Assembly (NCBI RefSeq): GCF_017599345.1
Contig: NZ_JAGFVL010000046.1
Coordinates: 1 to 64,000 of the forward strand
Direction of reading: 5' to 3'
Source of the DNA: Gracilibacillus suaedae
GTDB taxonomy: Bacteria > Bacillota > Bacilli > Bacillales > Amphibacillaceae
DNA: 64,000 nucleotides
Positions 11,062-22,216 of this stretch are shown piece after piece. Numbering within the stretch: position 1 is the first letter of the stretch; each line of letters opens with the position of its first letter. The notes under the pieces were generated by a model that was given only the letters and a program-made list of their open reading frames with translations, was not told where the DNA came from and did no database searches. The position numbers and the translations under genes are program-made.

Positions 11062-12813
11062 TTATTTTAATTTTAAATGTAATTCATGTAACTGTTTACT
11101 ATCAACAGAACTTGGTGCCTCTGTCATTGGATCTGATGCTGATGCTGTTTTTGGGAATAGAATGGTATCACGTAAATTCGTGCGACCTGCAAGCAACATG
11201 ATGAAACGATCAAATCCGAAAGCAATACCTCCATGTGGTGGTGCACCATATTCTAATGCATTAAGTAAGAAACCAAACTGAGATTCTGCTTCTTCTTTCG
11301 TGAAGCCTAGTTTTTCAAACATTTGATTTTGCATTTCACGTTGATAAATACGAAGTGAACCTCCACCTAGCTCATATCCATTCAATACTAGGTCATACGC
11401 TTGTGCGCGAACTGCTCCTGGATCTGTATCCAATTTGTCAAAATCAGACTCAAACGGCATTGTGAATGGATGGTGAGCTGCATGATAGCGCCGTTCCTCT
11501 TCATCATATTCTAATAGTGGCCAGTCTGTGACCCAGAGAAATTCAAATTTACTTTCATCAATTAAATCGTGATCTTTAGCCAACTTCAAGCGTAATGCAC
11601 CTAATGTGTCATATACGACTTGTTTTTCATCAGCTACAAAGAACAAAATGTCACCTGGATGAGCATCAAGCATACTGCGGAATTGTGCTTGTTCTTCTTC
11701 CGAGAAAAATTTTGCAATAGGTCCTACTAAAGCTTCTTCTTCTACTTTCAGCCAAGCTAACCCTTTTGCACCATAAATCTTTGCGAAGTCTGTCATATTG
11801 TCCAAATCTTTACGGGAGTAATATTCTGCTTTCCCTTGTAAGTTAAGGGCACTTACTTTTCCACCATTTTCAATTGCTTGACGGAATACTTTAAAGCCTG
11901 AATCCTTCACTACTTCGGAAAGGTTCACTAATTCCATATCAAAACGTACATCAGGTTTATCAGAACCAAAACGCTCCATTGCTTCATCGTATGGCATGCG
12001 GTGGAATGGCGTTTCAATCTCGATTCCTTTGACTTCTTTCATTACTTTTTTCATCATACGTTCTGTCATATCTAAAATATCATCCATCGCCATGAAAGAT
12101 GTTTCGATATCAACTTGGGTGAATTCCGGTTGACGATCTGCACGTAAATCTTCATCACGGAAACAACGAGCAAATTGATAGTATTTTTCAAAACCTGCTA
12201 CCATCAATAATTGTTTAAATAATTGTGGTGATTGAGGTAATGCGTAAAAGTAACCTTCATGTACACGACTTGGTACTAAATAGTCACGTGCACCTTCTGG
12301 CGTGCTTTTGGTTAACATTGGTGTTTCCATTTCCAAAAAGGATTCACTGTTTAAAAATTCACGAATGGATTGTGCTGCCTGATGACGTAATTTGAATGTT
12401 TCCTGCATGACCTCACGACGCAGGTCTAAATAACGGTATTTTAAACGGATATCTTCCGAAACATCGAGGTCATCTGTTAATGTAAATGGAGGTGTTTTTG
12501 CTTCGTTCAACACCTTAATTTCACTGACGATTACTTCAATATCACCGGTATCGATTTTTGGATTAACCGTTTCAGCATCTCTTTCTACTACCTCGCCTTT
12601 TACTTCAATGACGTATTCACTACGGACACTGTCGGCAATCGCATGTGTTTCTTTACTGTTTTCAGCATTAAATACGATTTGGACAACGCCTGATCGGTCA
12701 CGCAAATCAATAAAAATAATTTCGCCAAGGTCACGACGTTTTTGTACCCAACCTTTGAGTGTAACTTCTTGATTGACGTGATCTTTTCGTAAAGTTCCTG
12801 CTAAAGTTCGCAT
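11062..12813 (-). CDS. aspS: Aspartyl-tRNA synthetase
   Basis: A class II synthetase that charges tRNA-Asp. At 583 residues it has the bacterial-type length with the GAD insertion domain. The N-terminal OB fold binds the anticodon ([26 protein letters not shown]). Motif 2 is visible as [20 protein letters not shown] and motif 3 as [23 protein letters not shown] precedes the ATG. It lies 11 bases after hisS in one operon under the upstream T-box. No clear terminator follows, so transcription may run toward the 6S RNA gene. Confidence 0.97.
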   Translation of the reverse strand: MRTLAGTLRKDHVNQEVTLKGWVQKRRDLGEIIFIDLRDRSGVVQIVFNAENSKETHAIADSVRSEYVIEVKGEVVERDAETVNPKIDTGDIEVIVSEIKVLNEAKTPPFTLTDDLDVSEDIRLKYRYLDLRREVMQETFKLRHQAAQSIREFLNSESFLEMETPMLTKSTPEGARDYLVPSRVHEGYFYALPQSPQLFKQLLMVAGFEKYYQFARCFRDEDLRADRQPEFTQVDIETSFMAMDDILDMTERMMKKVMKEVKGIEIETPFHRMPYDEAMERFGSDKPDVRFDMELVNLSEVVKDSGFKVFRQAIENGGKVSALNLQGKAEYYSRKDLDNMTDFAKIYGAKGLAWLKVEEEALVGPIAKFFSEEEQAQFRSMLDAHPGDILFFVADEKQVVYDTLGALRLKLAKDHDLIDESKFEFLWVTDWPLLEYDEEERRYHAAHHPFTMPFESDFDKLDTDPGAVRAQAYDLVLNGYELGGGSLRIYQREMQNQMFEKLGFTKEEAESQFGFLLNALEYGAPPHGGIAFGFDRFIMLLAGRTNLRDTILFPKTASASDPMTEAPSSVDSKQLHELHLKLK

Positions 12814-12824
12814 GATTCTCCCCC

Positions 12825-14087
12825 TTATAAAATACCTTGCATGTGTTCTGTTAATTGATCTAAAGCAACTGTTTCTTGGTCACCAGTCTCCATGTTTTTT
12901 ACGGCGATTTGATTATTAGCTAATTCATCGTCGCCCAGAACTAGTACATATTTTGCTTGAAGGCGATCAGCTGCTTTAAATTGTCCTTTAAATTTCTTTG
13001 CTTGATAATCCTTATCTACCTGAATACCTGCTTGACGTAATTCATTAACGATTGTCGCTGCTTTTAGATTGGCAGCATCCCCTAATGACACAACATAGCA
13101 ATCAAGTTGGCTGTCAATTGGTAACTCAACACCTTCTGCCTCTAATGCCATTAGTAGACGTTCTATACTTAGCGCAAAACCAATTCCAGGTGTTTCAGGT
13201 CCTCCAAGATTCTCAACCAATCCATTGTACCGGCCTCCACCTGATAATGTGGTAATAGCTCCAAATCCTTCCGCATTACTCATAATCTCAAATGCGGTGT
13301 GATTATAGTAATCTAGACCACGTACTAAATTTGGATCCACTTCGTATGGAATATTCATTGCATCTAAGTATGCTTTTACCTTTTCAAAATATGCTTCTGA
13401 TTCGTCATTTAAGTATTCTAATATGGATGGTGCATCTTGCATTTTGGGATGTTCGCGGTCTTTCTTGCAGTCTAATACACGTAAAGGATTTTGTTCTAAA
13501 CGTGTCTGGCAGTCATCACACAATTCTTCTTTCACTGGTGTAAAGTGATCGATTAACGCTTGACGGTGATTTTCTCTGCTTTCCTGATCACCTAGACTAT
13601 TTATCACAAGTTTTAATGACTGCAAGCCTAATGTTTGATAAGCATTCATTGCCAATGAAATAACTTCTGCATCGATCGCGGGATCAGCACTGCCTAATGC
13701 CTCTACTCCATATTGTACAAATTGTCGCATTCTGCCTTGTTGAGGTCTTTCATAGCGAAACATTGGTCCGATATAAAATAGCTTTGTCGGTTGATTAGGA
13801 GAACCAAACAACTTATGCTCAACAAATGAGCGAACGACAGAAGCTGTTCCTTCTGGTCTTAAGGTAATACTTCGATCTCCTTTGTCTAAAAAAGTATACA
13901 TTTCTTTTTGGACAATATCTGTTGTATCACCGACACCACGCTGAAATAATTCAGTATGTTCAAAGATCGGTGTACGAATTTCTTGGTAATGGTAGTTATT
14001 GCTTAACTCCTTCAATTTTCCTTCGACATATTGCCATTTTTCCGTCACACCAGGTAACAGGTCTTGCGTACCTCTAGGTGCTTTCAT
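12825..14087 (-). CDS. hisS: Histidyl-tRNA synthetase
   Basis: A class II synthetase that charges tRNA-His, 420 residues. Motif 1 begins [11 protein letters not shown], motif 2 is [20 protein letters not shown], the histidine-specific motifs are [13 protein letters not shown] and [13 protein letters not shown], and motif 3 is [12 protein letters not shown]. The C-terminal anticodon-binding domain follows (about 325-420). GAGGGGGAG lies 6 bases before the ATG. It is the first gene of the hisS-aspS operon, yet the leader reads tRNA-Asp rather than tRNA-His by its specifier. Confidence 0.97.
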   Translation of the reverse strand: MKAPRGTQDLLPGVTEKWQYVEGKLKELSNNYHYQEIRTPIFEHTELFQRGVGDTTDIVQKEMYTFLDKGDRSITLRPEGTASVVRSFVEHKLFGSPNQPTKLFYIGPMFRYERPQQGRMRQFVQYGVEALGSADPAIDAEVISLAMNAYQTLGLQSLKLVINSLGDQESRENHRQALIDHFTPVKEELCDDCQTRLEQNPLRVLDCKKDREHPKMQDAPSILEYLNDESEAYFEKVKAYLDAMNIPYEVDPNLVRGLDYYNHTAFEIMSNAEGFGAITTLSGGGRYNGLVENLGGPETPGIGFALSIERLLMALEAEGVELPIDSQLDCYVVSLGDAANLKAATIVNELRQAGIQVDKDYQAKKFKGQFKAADRLQAKYVLVLGDDELANNQIAVKNMETGDQETVALDQLTEHMQGIL

Positions 14088-14124
14088 AAGATCTCCCCCT
14101 CACACATTCTCTAGATTAATGGAC

Positions 14125-14375
14125 ATAAAAAAACTCCCACCCCTAAAAAAGGGACGAGAGATTACCCGTGTTGCCACCCTAGTTGAAGTATGATTACTTC
14201 CACTCAAACAGTTAACGCCTGTTACGTTTATACCTACTCTATTCGGTATAAAGCCTCCGGAATGTCTTTCACGTAAGTCAGTTAGCAAGAATTCTTTCAG
14301 CCTCGGGAATTCTCTCTCTTTCCTATTGTTTCTTCGCTACTCTTTCCATCATTAGCTATAGTTATCTTTAGAATT
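14125..14375 (-). promoter_or_regulatory. T-box riboswitch, Asp-type specifier, upstream of hisS-aspS
   Basis: Uncharged tRNA pairs with the leader and prevents termination. On the minus strand stem I opens with GGAAAGAGTAGCGA and closes with GAAAGACATTCC. The codon in the specifier position is GAC (14264-14266), an aspartate codon. The conserved T-box AGGGTGGCAACACGG lies at 14166-14180. Its UGGC would pair with a tRNA ending GCCA, which fits tRNA-Asp (discriminator G) and not tRNA-His (discriminator C). The terminator hairpin with a run of T is at about 14127-14160. Both independent elements point to Asp sensing. Confidence 0.92.
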
Positions 14376-14381
14376 TATTAT

Positions 14382-14411
14382 ATCATAATCGTTCGTGAAT
14401 GTTTTTGTCAA
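14382..14411 (-). promoter_or_regulatory. Sigma-A promoter of hisS-aspS
   Basis: On the minus strand a perfect -35 TTGACA (14406-14411) and -10 TATGAT (14382-14387) are separated by 18 bases, just upstream of the T-box leader. Confidence 0.75.
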
Positions 14412-14640
14412 GTTTGTTTTCGGTTTTTCGCTATTTTTTGGGTAGAGTGCAGAGGAATATCAAATTGTGCTGCAATTTCTGTTTGATAGTTCCTTGGTTG
14501 AAATTCATGAAAATGATGAGCATTTTTGGTGTATTGGTGACTTGTTGCTGCTTTTCTGTTATGTTTGTAATGAGTATGCATTCGTTGTTCTCATCCTTTT
14601 TTTACTTTTAGTTATGATTCCGGTAAGATATCAGTGATCA
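14412..14640. other. Divergent intergenic region
   Basis: A T-rich region between the hisS promoter and the amidase gene. No gene or repeat is recognised; it presumably holds the amidase promoter, which I cannot place confidently. Confidence 0.4.
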
Positions 14641-14664
14641 TATGTCGAAGGAGCGATACCAATT

Positions 14665-15567
14665 GTGAAAAGAAAAATCTTTTTCCTGACAATCATTAGT
14701 TTTGTTTTTATTTTTTCAATATCTTTACTTATTTATGCAAAAGATGCGCAAATTGAAGGAGAAAATTTAAACGTAAGAAGTGGACCTGGTACAGATTACG
14801 ATATCATTACAAGTGTAAATCCTCCTGAACAGTATCCAGTTCTCGAGGAATCTGGTGAATGGGCTAAAATCGATTTAGGAGATCATCAAGGATGGATCCA
14901 CCAGGATTATTTTTCGATTACAGAAGAGTCTGAATCGCAAAATGACGATAAAAAGATGGAGGAAGAAAATGAAAGAAGCTCAGATTCCGTTGCAAATTCA
15001 ACGGAAACACATAAGCAATTGGACAATAGCATAGCAGGTAAAAAAATCGTCTTAGACCCTGGTCATGGTGGAAGGGATGTTGGTGCTATCGGTGCTTCAG
15101 GTGGTTTTGAAAGTGATTATACATTAAAGACTGCACAAGTATTACGTGAAAAGCTAGAAGAACACGGTGCGGATGTATATCTTACTCGTAATAATAATCA
15201 ATATGTGCCGTTAACCAGCAGAACAACACATACCAACTTGCTGCGAGCTGATGTTTATCTCAGTATACATTATAATAGTACCCCTGAGTTACCAGAGGTA
15301 CAAGGGATTGATACATATTATTTATCTGAACGGGATCAGCAACTTGCTGAGTATGTACACGGTGGGATTATTAATGAAACAGACATGCATGATCGTGGGA
15401 TTGAACAACGAGATTTACATGTATTGCGAGTCAACCATCGCCCATCACTATTATTGGAGCTTGGCTTTATTTCGAATGAAACAGAGGAAAAGAAGATTCA
15501 ATCGCGAGCATTCCTCGAAGCAATGAGCCGAGGCGTCTTAATAGGACTAGAACAATATTTCAGATAA
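14665..15567 (+). CDS. N-acetylmuramoyl-L-alanine amidase with SH3b domain (YrvJ-like)
   Basis: A secreted peptidoglycan hydrolase of 300 residues. A signal peptide (about 1-26, hydrophobic core FFLTIISFVFIFSISLLIY) leads to one bacterial SH3 domain (about 28-80, LNVRSGPGTDYDII and GWIHQDYF), a charged linker, then an Amidase_3 domain (about 125-300). Zinc ligands are visible in VLDPGHGGRDVG, in YLSIHYNS and as the glutamate in LLLELGFISNETEE. The likely start is GTG with AAGGAG 11 bases upstream. B. subtilis YrvJ occupies a similar position but is larger, with more SH3 repeats. Here the gene is convergent with dtd and shares a terminator with it. Confidence 0.9.
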   Translation: MKRKIFFLTIISFVFIFSISLLIYAKDAQIEGENLNVRSGPGTDYDIITSVNPPEQYPVLEESGEWAKIDLGDHQGWIHQDYFSITEESESQNDDKKMEEENERSSDSVANSTETHKQLDNSIAGKKIVLDPGHGGRDVGAIGASGGFESDYTLKTAQVLREKLEEHGADVYLTRNNNQYVPLTSRTTHTNLLRADVYLSIHYNSTPELPEVQGIDTYYLSERDQQLAEYVHGGIINETDMHDRGIEQRDLHVLRVNHRPSLLLELGFISNETEEKKIQSRAFLEAMSRGVLIGLEQYFR

Positions 15568-15569
15568 TA

Positions 15570-15604
15570 AAATCGAGTTGATTAGTGTCAACTCGATTTT
15601 ATTA
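15570..15604. terminator. Bidirectional terminator between the amidase gene and dtd
   Basis: AAAATCGAGTTGATTAGTGTCAACTCGATTTT is a near-perfect palindrome with A-run and T-run flanks. It can terminate both the plus-strand amidase gene and the minus-strand rel-dtd unit. Confidence 0.85.
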
Positions 15605-15609
15605 TCCTA

Positions 15610-16056
15610 TCACTCTATTCCACTCTCAAGAATCATGGTAACAGGACCGTTGTTGGTCAGGAATACGTTCATCGTGGCTCCAAATTGCCCTGTTTGAACG
15701 TTAATACCTTCTGCTCTTAATTTTTGATTGTATTGTTCATATAGTTTTTCGGCATAATCAGGTTTGGCTGCCTGCATGAAGTTTGGCCTTCTCCCTTTTC
15801 TTGCATCCCCATAGAGTGTGAATTGTGAGATCGAGAGCACACTGCCACCTACGTCTTTCAAGGATAGGTTCATCTTTTGGTTTTCATCTTCAAAAATACG
15901 TAAGTTTACCGTTTTGTTAACAAGATAATTAACATCCTCTTCCGTATCTTCATGTGTGACACCGACTAATGCGACATAGCCATTTTCTATTTGGCCCACT
16001 AGTTGGTCATCTACCGTAACGGAAGCTTCTTTTGTTCGTTGTAATACTACTTTCAT
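15610..16056 (-). CDS. dtd: D-aminoacyl-tRNA deacylase
   Basis: Hydrolyses D-amino acids, and also mischarged glycine, from tRNAs. The protein is 148 residues, the normal family length. The two signature segments are present: [17 protein letters not shown], and near the C terminus [11 protein letters not shown], which supplies the cross-subunit GP motif. It lies 21 bases downstream of rel and probably shares its transcript, as in B. subtilis (relA-yrvI). The start ATG is supported by homologue alignment at MKVVLQR. Confidence 0.95.
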   Translation of the reverse strand: MKVVLQRTKEASVTVDDQLVGQIENGYVALVGVTHEDTEEDVNYLVNKTVNLRIFEDENQKMNLSLKDVGGSVLSISQFTLYGDARKGRRPNFMQAAKPDYAEKLYEQYNQKLRAEGINVQTGQFGATMNVFLTNNGPVTMILESGIE

Positions 16057-16077
16057 GCTATTTCTCTACCTGCCTTT

Positions 16078-18282
16078 TTACTGAATCGTTCGTTCAACGG
16101 TATAAACATCTTGAATTTGTTTTAATCGATCAACAATTCGACGTAAATGATTAATATTATGAATGAGAATGGTCACATTAATGATCGCGATTTTGTTGCG
16201 GTCAGAACGACCATTTACTGCAATGATATTTGTCTTCGATTCATTAATAACCTGTAGTACATCATTTAATAATCCGCGACGGTCATAGCCGGATATTTCC
16301 AAATCAACATGATAGGATTTAGATTCTGATTCTGTATTTTCCCATTCGACAAGGATTAAACGATCTTTTGCTTCGTTTGCCTGCACGTTCGGACAATCCT
16401 TACGATGCACGGAAACGCCTCTACCTTTCGTAATATACCCGACAATATCATCGCCAGGTACCGGGTTACAACATTTAGACAAACGAATCAGCATGTTGTC
16501 AACACCTTCTACTCGTACACCAGAATCTCTTTTTGATTTTTTCTTTATCGATTGGCCACTTGCATTAACTTCCTCAATCGTTTCTTCAATATTTTTATCC
16601 TTTTCCTGCTGTTCACGAATTTTTTCTGTTAGTCTAGTGACGATTTGTGCTGCTGTAATGCCATGATAACCAACAGCTGCAAACATATCCTCTTCTGTAC
16701 CAAAACTGAACTTATCTAGGGCCAGATCAATATTTTCCTCTGTTAATACTTCTTTTGGTTCAAAGCCTGCTTGTTTTAGCTCCTCTTCCACCATCTCGCG
16801 TCCATTACTGACATTTTCATCACGACGCTGTTTTTTGAAAAACTGCTTTATTTTATTTTTTGCTTGCGATGTTTGCGTCATTTTCAGCCAGTCTTGTGAA
16901 GGTCCATAAGAATGCTTCGATGTCATCACTTCAACGATATCCCCATTTTTTAATTGGTAATCAAGTGGTTCCATCTTTCCGTTTATTTTGGCACCAATCG
17001 TATGATTTCCGACTTCCGTATGGATTTTATAGGCAAAATCAATTGGAACCGATCCTCTTGGTAATTCAATGACATCGCCTTTCGGTGTAAATACATAAAC
17101 CATATCTGAAAAAAGATCTACCTTCAATGATTCCATAAATTCTTCAGCATCATTTGCGTCATTTTGCCACTCTAAAATTTCACGGAACCATGCAAGGCGG
17201 TCTTCGTTAGACTGTTGAGTAGTATTGACCTTCTTACCTTCTTTATATGCCCAGTGTGCTGCGATACCGTATTCTGCTATTTCATGCATTTCTTTTGTAC
17301 GAATTTGTACCTCTAAAGGCGCTCCCTTTGGTCCGATTACCGTCGTGTGTAGGGATTGATACAAGTTTGGTTTTGGCATGGCTATATAGTCTTTAAACCG
17401 ACCTGGCATCGGCTTCCAGCATGTATGGATAATACCTAAAACAGCGTAACAGTCTTTAATACTGGATACAATAATACGTACTGCTAGCAGATCGTAGATT
17501 TCATTAAATTGCTTCTTCTGTAACATCATTTTCCGATAAATGCTATATAAGTGTTTCGGTCTGCCGGAAAAGTCAGCTTCAATATTAACATCATTCAATT
17601 GTTTTTTTACTTCTTCCATTACTTCATCAATATAATGTTCACGCTCTTCGCGTTTTTGTTTCATTAAGTGAACAATACGGTAATATTGTTGTGGGTTTAA
17701 GTAACGAAGTGCCGTGTCTTCCAATTCCCATTTAATTGCCGAAATACCTAACCTGTGTGCCAAAGGTGCAAAAATCTCTAACGTTTCATTCGAGATACGA
17801 CGTTGTTTTTCAGCAGGTAAATGTTTCAACGTCCGCATGTTGTGTAATCTGTCTGCAAGCTTGATTAAAATAACACGGATGTCTTTAGCCATCGCAATAA
17901 ACATTTTGCGGTGGTTCTCAGCTTGTTGAGCCTCTTTTGACATATATTTAATTTTCCCGAGCTTTGTTACACCATCAACGAGCATTGCAATTTCTTCATT
18001 GAATTCCATTTCCAGGTCTTCCACAGTAACTGATGTATCTTCGACGACATCATGTAAAAAACCACTAGCTATCGTCTCGGGATCTAATTTTAAATCCAGT
18101 AAGATTCCAGCGACCTGAACAGGATGAATGATATATGGCTCTCCTGACTTACGAAATTGTCCCTCATGTGCTTTTTCCGCATACTCATACGCAGACTTGA
18201 TAAAGCGAATATCTTCATCATTTAAATAACTTTTAGCTTCTTCAAATATATCCTCAGGCGCTAAAATTCTATCTTTTGCCAT
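16078..18282 (-). CDS. relA: Bifunctional (p)ppGpp synthetase/hydrolase Rel
   Basis: The stringent-response enzyme that makes (p)ppGpp on starved ribosomes and also degrades it. It has 734 residues, typical of the long Firmicute Rel. The N-terminal hydrolase is intact, with the HD motif [13 protein letters not shown]. The synthetase follows ([24 protein letters not shown]). A TGS domain starts near [17 protein letters not shown], a zinc-finger-like segment has [16 protein letters not shown] and DCPN, and a C-terminal ACT domain ends the protein. AAAAGGTG precedes the ATG. It lies downstream of apt but is separated by a terminator and 530 bases. Confidence 0.97.
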   Translation of the reverse strand: MAKDRILAPEDIFEEAKSYLNDEDIRFIKSAYEYAEKAHEGQFRKSGEPYIIHPVQVAGILLDLKLDPETIASGFLHDVVEDTSVTVEDLEMEFNEEIAMLVDGVTKLGKIKYMSKEAQQAENHRKMFIAMAKDIRVILIKLADRLHNMRTLKHLPAEKQRRISNETLEIFAPLAHRLGISAIKWELEDTALRYLNPQQYYRIVHLMKQKREEREHYIDEVMEEVKKQLNDVNIEADFSGRPKHLYSIYRKMMLQKKQFNEIYDLLAVRIIVSSIKDCYAVLGIIHTCWKPMPGRFKDYIAMPKPNLYQSLHTTVIGPKGAPLEVQIRTKEMHEIAEYGIAAHWAYKEGKKVNTTQQSNEDRLAWFREILEWQNDANDAEEFMESLKVDLFSDMVYVFTPKGDVIELPRGSVPIDFAYKIHTEVGNHTIGAKINGKMEPLDYQLKNGDIVEVMTSKHSYGPSQDWLKMTQTSQAKNKIKQFFKKQRRDENVSNGREMVEEELKQAGFEPKEVLTEENIDLALDKFSFGTEEDMFAAVGYHGITAAQIVTRLTEKIREQQEKDKNIEETIEEVNASGQSIKKKSKRDSGVRVEGVDNMLIRLSKCCNPVPGDDIVGYITKGRGVSVHRKDCPNVQANEAKDRLILVEWENTESESKSYHVDLEISGYDRRGLLNDVLQVINESKTNIIAVNGRSDRNKIAIINVTILIHNINHLRRIVDRLKQIQDVYTVERTIQ

Positions 18283-18715
18283 ATAATCACCTTTTACTAT
18301 TAGACTAACTACGTTATAAAACGTGTTTTATCTATCATACCAAAAATAAAGCAAATTTTCCTCCTATACCTTTCATTTCTCGACATTTTACTTCATTTAT
18401 TTATTATGTACTAATTATTATACTTAACATCACTAACTATAGTGATCATTCGGTGGCAATCCTACTCACATTATCTGATTCGGAATGGATAAAAACTGCG
18501 AAGTTGTGAAAATGCTGTTTGTTCGAAGTAGCGTAATAACCTTATACATTAATTTGAAACATATCAATAATGATCACTACCACTCCGGCTGCCCACTTCC
18601 CTTCCCTGGATATAATCATTTATCCCCGGAAGAGAAGGCTTTTTCCTCGGAGCAGGACAGCCCTTCCGCAGCTTATAAATACTGTCATCTTACACTTGCC
18701 TTATTTAAAGTTAAA
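18283..18715. other. Intergenic region upstream of rel, with a degenerate repeat
   Basis: No gene. At 18487-18514 there is a stretch GATAAAAACTGCGAAGTTGTG that matches the terminal repeat of the palindromic elements at 29381, 47546 and 52172. A TAGTGATCATT near 18437 has an inverted partner near 18570. From 18581 to 18680 a GC-richer segment (CTCCGGCTGCCC to CTTCCGCAGC) resembles the inner part of those elements in degraded form. The rel promoter must lie in the first part but is not placed. Confidence 0.45.
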
Positions 18716-18750
18716 AAACATGAGTCCGATTTGTTGCCGAACTCATGCTC
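18716..18750 (-). terminator. apt terminator
   Basis: On the minus strand CATGAGTTCGG pairs with TCGGACTCATG (one internal G-U pair) and is followed by six T, about 65 bases past the apt stop. Confidence 0.83.
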
Positions 18751-18815
18751 AAGTAAGTACCTTATGAAGTGACCATGTAACTTTTTTAAGTTTCTTCATT
18801 TGGCACAAGTTATTC

Positions 18816-19328
18816 TTAGTATTCCATCAATGTTAATACATCATATCCTTCTAGTTTGTCACGTCCGTTCAAGTAGGTTAATTCGATCAAGAATGCACAG
18901 CCTACTACAATACCGCCAAGCTGCTCTACGAGATTAATTGTTGCTTCGATCGTTCCACCAGTTGCTAATAAGTCATCTGTTATTAACACGCGTTGCCCAG
19001 GCTTGATTGCATCTTTATGGATCGTTAAGACATTCTTACCGTATTCTAAACCATAATCAACTTTTATTACTTCTCGAGGAAGTTTTCCTTCTTTTCTAAC
19101 TGGTGCAAATCCGATTTCTAATGCATAGGATACTGGACAACCGACAATAAAGCCTCTTGCTTCAGGGCCTACAATGATGTCTACATCTTTACTTTTAGCA
19201 TATTCGACAATTTCGTTAACAGCTGCTTTATAAGCAGGGCCATTGTCCATTAATGTTGTAATATCTTTAAAGCGAACCCCTTCTTTTGGCCAATCTTCTA
19301 CTACTGTAATATACTTTTTATAATCCAT
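18816..19328 (-). CDS. apt: Adenine phosphoribosyltransferase
   Basis: Salvages adenine to AMP using PRPP. With the start used here it is 170 residues, the normal length. The PRPP-binding motif [13 protein letters not shown] is present, with PEARGFIVG and the KVDYGLEYG flexible-loop region. An in-frame ATG exists at 19358, but AGGAGG lies 9 bases before the ATG at 19328, which gives the expected N terminus [17 protein letters not shown]. The start overlaps the end of recJ by 11 bases, so the two are probably translationally coupled. The recJ-apt-rel order is that of B. subtilis. Confidence 0.96.
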   Translation of the reverse strand: MDYKKYITVVEDWPKEGVRFKDITTLMDNGPAYKAAVNEIVEYAKSKDVDIIVGPEARGFIVGCPVSYALEIGFAPVRKEGKLPREVIKVDYGLEYGKNVLTIHKDAIKPGQRVLITDDLLATGGTIEATINLVEQLGGIVVGCAFLIELTYLNGRDKLEGYDVLTLMEY

Positions 19329-21639
19329 AAACCATTTCCTCCTCATGTATCTCAACATTCATTTGCTCAGATATCCATGTTTTTAATTGTGTATACGATG
19401 AATAAATTAATATTTCTTCTAACTCCATCCACCTTTTTCGATCTTGATAAACATGTGCCTCTGCTAAATCTTTTTTAGACGGTTGTTCAGCTGGCACAAT
19501 TAAACCTTCTTTACGAGTTACAAACTCCAGTTCATGAAAAACCTGGAACATAAATTTTATTTTTTCTAATTTCCAACCTTTGTATTGGGCAAGTTTCGGA
19601 GCATCTACTTTGTAATCAAAATATTTACGCTTTAACATTAACTGATACAACCACTTAAATTCCTCTCTAGTTGGTAATGCCCGAAAATAATCACTATCTT
19701 TTGTGGAGAAACATACCATCAACCGTTTAAAATCTACTTTTTGAACAAGCTCGCGAATGTCATCTAAAGTTTCAGGTAGATCAAGTAAATATAGCGCTTC
19801 AATGGTTTGAGTAAGATTTAATACTGTATCTTTATCACAGACAGCTATTTGATCATAGTTAGTGCCTTGAAAACTCACAAAGTAGTGGTTTTCCAGATTA
19901 TTCTCCAAATGTTGCTGCCAGTTCTTTGTTCCTCTATAGTCAAAAAGCTGCCAACTGGTCACAGCTATATCTTTTATCATCATTTGAGGCTTGCGGATGC
20001 CATTCCATTCATTAACTTGCAGTTCCCCTACCACTTCGATTGGTGTCTGTTTAGCGAGGAATGGTACCTTCTCACCAAAACCAAATCCAATACTATCCAT
20101 TTGTACACCAGCATCGACAAACTTCATCTTCAAGTGATTTTTAGTTGCGCCAATTTGCCTTATCTCAGACGGAGTTGCCTCTATATGAAAAAGAGGTTTA
20201 GGGTTTGCCATCCCAAACGGTGCTAGCTGGTCGATCGTTTCCAACAAAGACATATCAATATCGCTGATAGATAATTTACCACTGACAGTCAACTGCGGTT
20301 TATAATCTGCATCTGTCAATTGCTCTTGTGCTAATCGATCTAATTTTTCTTCTAATTCTATAATATTTTCGGTTGGCAATGTCATTCCGGCAGCTTGAGC
20401 ATGCCCACCAAAATGTGTAAATAAGTCTCGGTGTTGCATACAATTTTGGAACATGTCAAAGCCTTCAATACTACGGGCAGATCCCTTTGCCTGATTTGTT
20501 TCCGGATCGATGGCAAGTACAATAGCTGGTCGATAGTAATTCTGGACCAGTTTGGATGCAACAATTCCTAGTACACCTTGATTCCAGCCTTCTTTGGCAA
20601 CGATAATTACTCGCTTTTCCGTATCAGATGACTCGAACATTTCTATCGCTTCTTTTGTAATATCGGCAACGATTTTTTGTCTTTCGGTATTAAGTTCCTG
20701 AACATAATTAGCCAGTTCTTCCGCTTCTTCAGGATTATCCGTTAACAAAAGGTCAACAGCTAAGTTCGCATCCTGGAGGCGCCCCACTGCATTAAGCCGC
20801 GGTCCAATTCTGAATCCAATATCTTCTTCAGTAGCATTTCCTTCTATTTGACACAATGTTTTTAATGCTTTGATCCCTTTACGCTCAGAACGGGTTAGTG
20901 CTTGCAAACCATAATGTACTAGTATCCGATTTTCATCTTGCAATGGAACTAAGTCTGCGATTGTTCCAATGACGACCAGATCAAGAAACTGTTTAGGAAA
21001 ATATCCGAGTAAATGTTCCGCAAATTTAAATGCAACACCTACCCCAGCTAACTCCTTAAAAGGATAACTATCTGAACATTTTGGGTGAATAATAGCATAA
21101 GCTTCCGGTAATGATTCTTGCACCTCATGATGATCCGTTATAATAACATCCATACCTAATTCATTAGCAACAGCAACTTCGTTGATCCCAGCTATCCCAT
21201 TGTCCACCGTAATAATAAGTTGAAATCCTTGTCGATGTGCTTCACGAAAAGCCCCTTCATTAGGACCATAACCTTCTGTAAATCGATTCGGTATATAATA
21301 ATCACACATCGCACCACTTTCACGTAATGCCTCGATCATCACTGTAGTTGATGTCACACCATCAGCATCGTAGTCACCATATACTAGAATACTTTCCCCT
21401 GCATCAATAGCTTGCTTCACTCGGTTCACAGCTTTATCAATTTGAGAGAAACCATTCGTGTTATGAAGTAATTCTAGGCTTGGATTTAGAAAGTTTTTGG
21501 CTTTATCAGCTGTATCGATTCCTCTTTGTAACAATAGTTGTTTAATTACAGGAGAAACATTTACATCTGCTAAACTGTCCATATTTACTTCGTCTTTATT
21601 GTTATATGTAAAAATCCAGTTTGATTGACTCTCTAACAT
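19318..21639 (-). CDS. recJ: Single-stranded-DNA-specific exonuclease RecJ
   Basis: A 5'-3' exonuclease of the DHH superfamily used in recombination and mismatch repair. It has 773 residues. The catalytic motifs are visible: [12 protein letters not shown], the DHH motif in IITDHHEVQ, the [10 protein letters not shown] segment, and the DHHA1 part [13 protein letters not shown]. The extra C-terminal domain of about 200 residues typical of Firmicute RecJ follows. AGGGGTG precedes the ATG by 5 bases. The 3' end overlaps apt. Confidence 0.96.
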   Translation of the reverse strand: MLESQSNWIFTYNNKDEVNMDSLADVNVSPVIKQLLLQRGIDTADKAKNFLNPSLELLHNTNGFSQIDKAVNRVKQAIDAGESILVYGDYDADGVTSTTVMIEALRESGAMCDYYIPNRFTEGYGPNEGAFREAHRQGFQLIITVDNGIAGINEVAVANELGMDVIITDHHEVQESLPEAYAIIHPKCSDSYPFKELAGVGVAFKFAEHLLGYFPKQFLDLVVIGTIADLVPLQDENRILVHYGLQALTRSERKGIKALKTLCQIEGNATEEDIGFRIGPRLNAVGRLQDANLAVDLLLTDNPEEAEELANYVQELNTERQKIVADITKEAIEMFESSDTEKRVIIVAKEGWNQGVLGIVASKLVQNYYRPAIVLAIDPETNQAKGSARSIEGFDMFQNCMQHRDLFTHFGGHAQAAGMTLPTENIIELEEKLDRLAQEQLTDADYKPQLTVSGKLSISDIDMSLLETIDQLAPFGMANPKPLFHIEATPSEIRQIGATKNHLKMKFVDAGVQMDSIGFGFGEKVPFLAKQTPIEVVGELQVNEWNGIRKPQMMIKDIAVTSWQLFDYRGTKNWQQHLENNLENHYFVSFQGTNYDQIAVCDKDTVLNLTQTIEALYLLDLPETLDDIRELVQKVDFKRLMVCFSTKDSDYFRALPTREEFKWLYQLMLKRKYFDYKVDAPKLAQYKGWKLEKIKFMFQVFHELEFVTRKEGLIVPAEQPSKKDLAEAHVYQDRKRWMELEEILIYSSYTQLKTWISEQMNVEIHEEEMVYGL

Positions 21640-21695
21640 AAATTCACCCCTGACTCACTTATTATACAAAAGTGTATCAAGGGTAGCAAACAGAA

Positions 21696-22025
21696 TTATT
21701 TTACTGTATCGTCGTTTTCTGCTATTTCAGTTGACGATACTCCTTCTGGATCAGCTTCTCCGACAGGATTTTCATGGGCTTTTAACTCCTTTAGTTCTTT
21801 TCTAGCAATTTTTAATTCTTTTTGCAATCGAATCACACGAAACACTCCAACCGCGGCAGTAATAATAGCTCCCATTAAAACAGAAAATAAAATAACAAGA
21901 ATAAGTGGTGCATGACCAGTTCCAAACAGATAATTGACTTCAACAGCATCTACATTAATGACAGCAAAAATAGCGATAATAACTGCGAATACTACAGCAA
22001 AAATAATATACGTTTGTCCTTTCAT
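21696..22025 (-). CDS. Small membrane protein, LapA family (DUF1049)
   Basis: A 109-residue protein with two transmembrane segments (about 6-26 and 40-62, the second as ILVILFSVLMGAIITAAVG) and a basic, coiled C-terminal tail (LQKELKIARKELKELKAHE). This is the LapA/YrvD layout; E. coli LapA helps assemble lipopolysaccharide, which this organism lacks, so the role here is unknown. B. subtilis yrvD lies at the same place near recJ. The acidic last 20 residues are poorly conserved in my recollection of the family. Confidence 0.75.
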   Translation of the reverse strand: MKGQTYIIFAVVFAVIIAIFAVINVDAVEVNYLFGTGHAPLILVILFSVLMGAIITAAVGVFRVIRLQKELKIARKELKELKAHENPVGEADPEGVSSTEIAENDDTVK

Positions 22026-22175
22026 ATACTTATGCTACCTCCTCCATGTTGTCTATTACGATAAATTAAGTATAAAGGAATTAATATACAATGTCGATTT
22101 ATGTTTTAAAAAACAATGATCGATTCAGCCCCGACCGTTTCCCTATTTTATACCCGTATATCCTACAGACTAAAC

Positions 22176-22214
22176 TTAAAAAGCCGAGCATCTCTAATAA
22201 GATGCTCAGCTTTA
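22176..22214 (-). terminator. secDF terminator
   Basis: On the minus strand GAGCATCTTATTAGAGATGCTC forms a strong hairpin followed by GGCTTTTT, just after the secDF stop. Confidence 0.85.
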
Positions 22215-22216
22215 TA

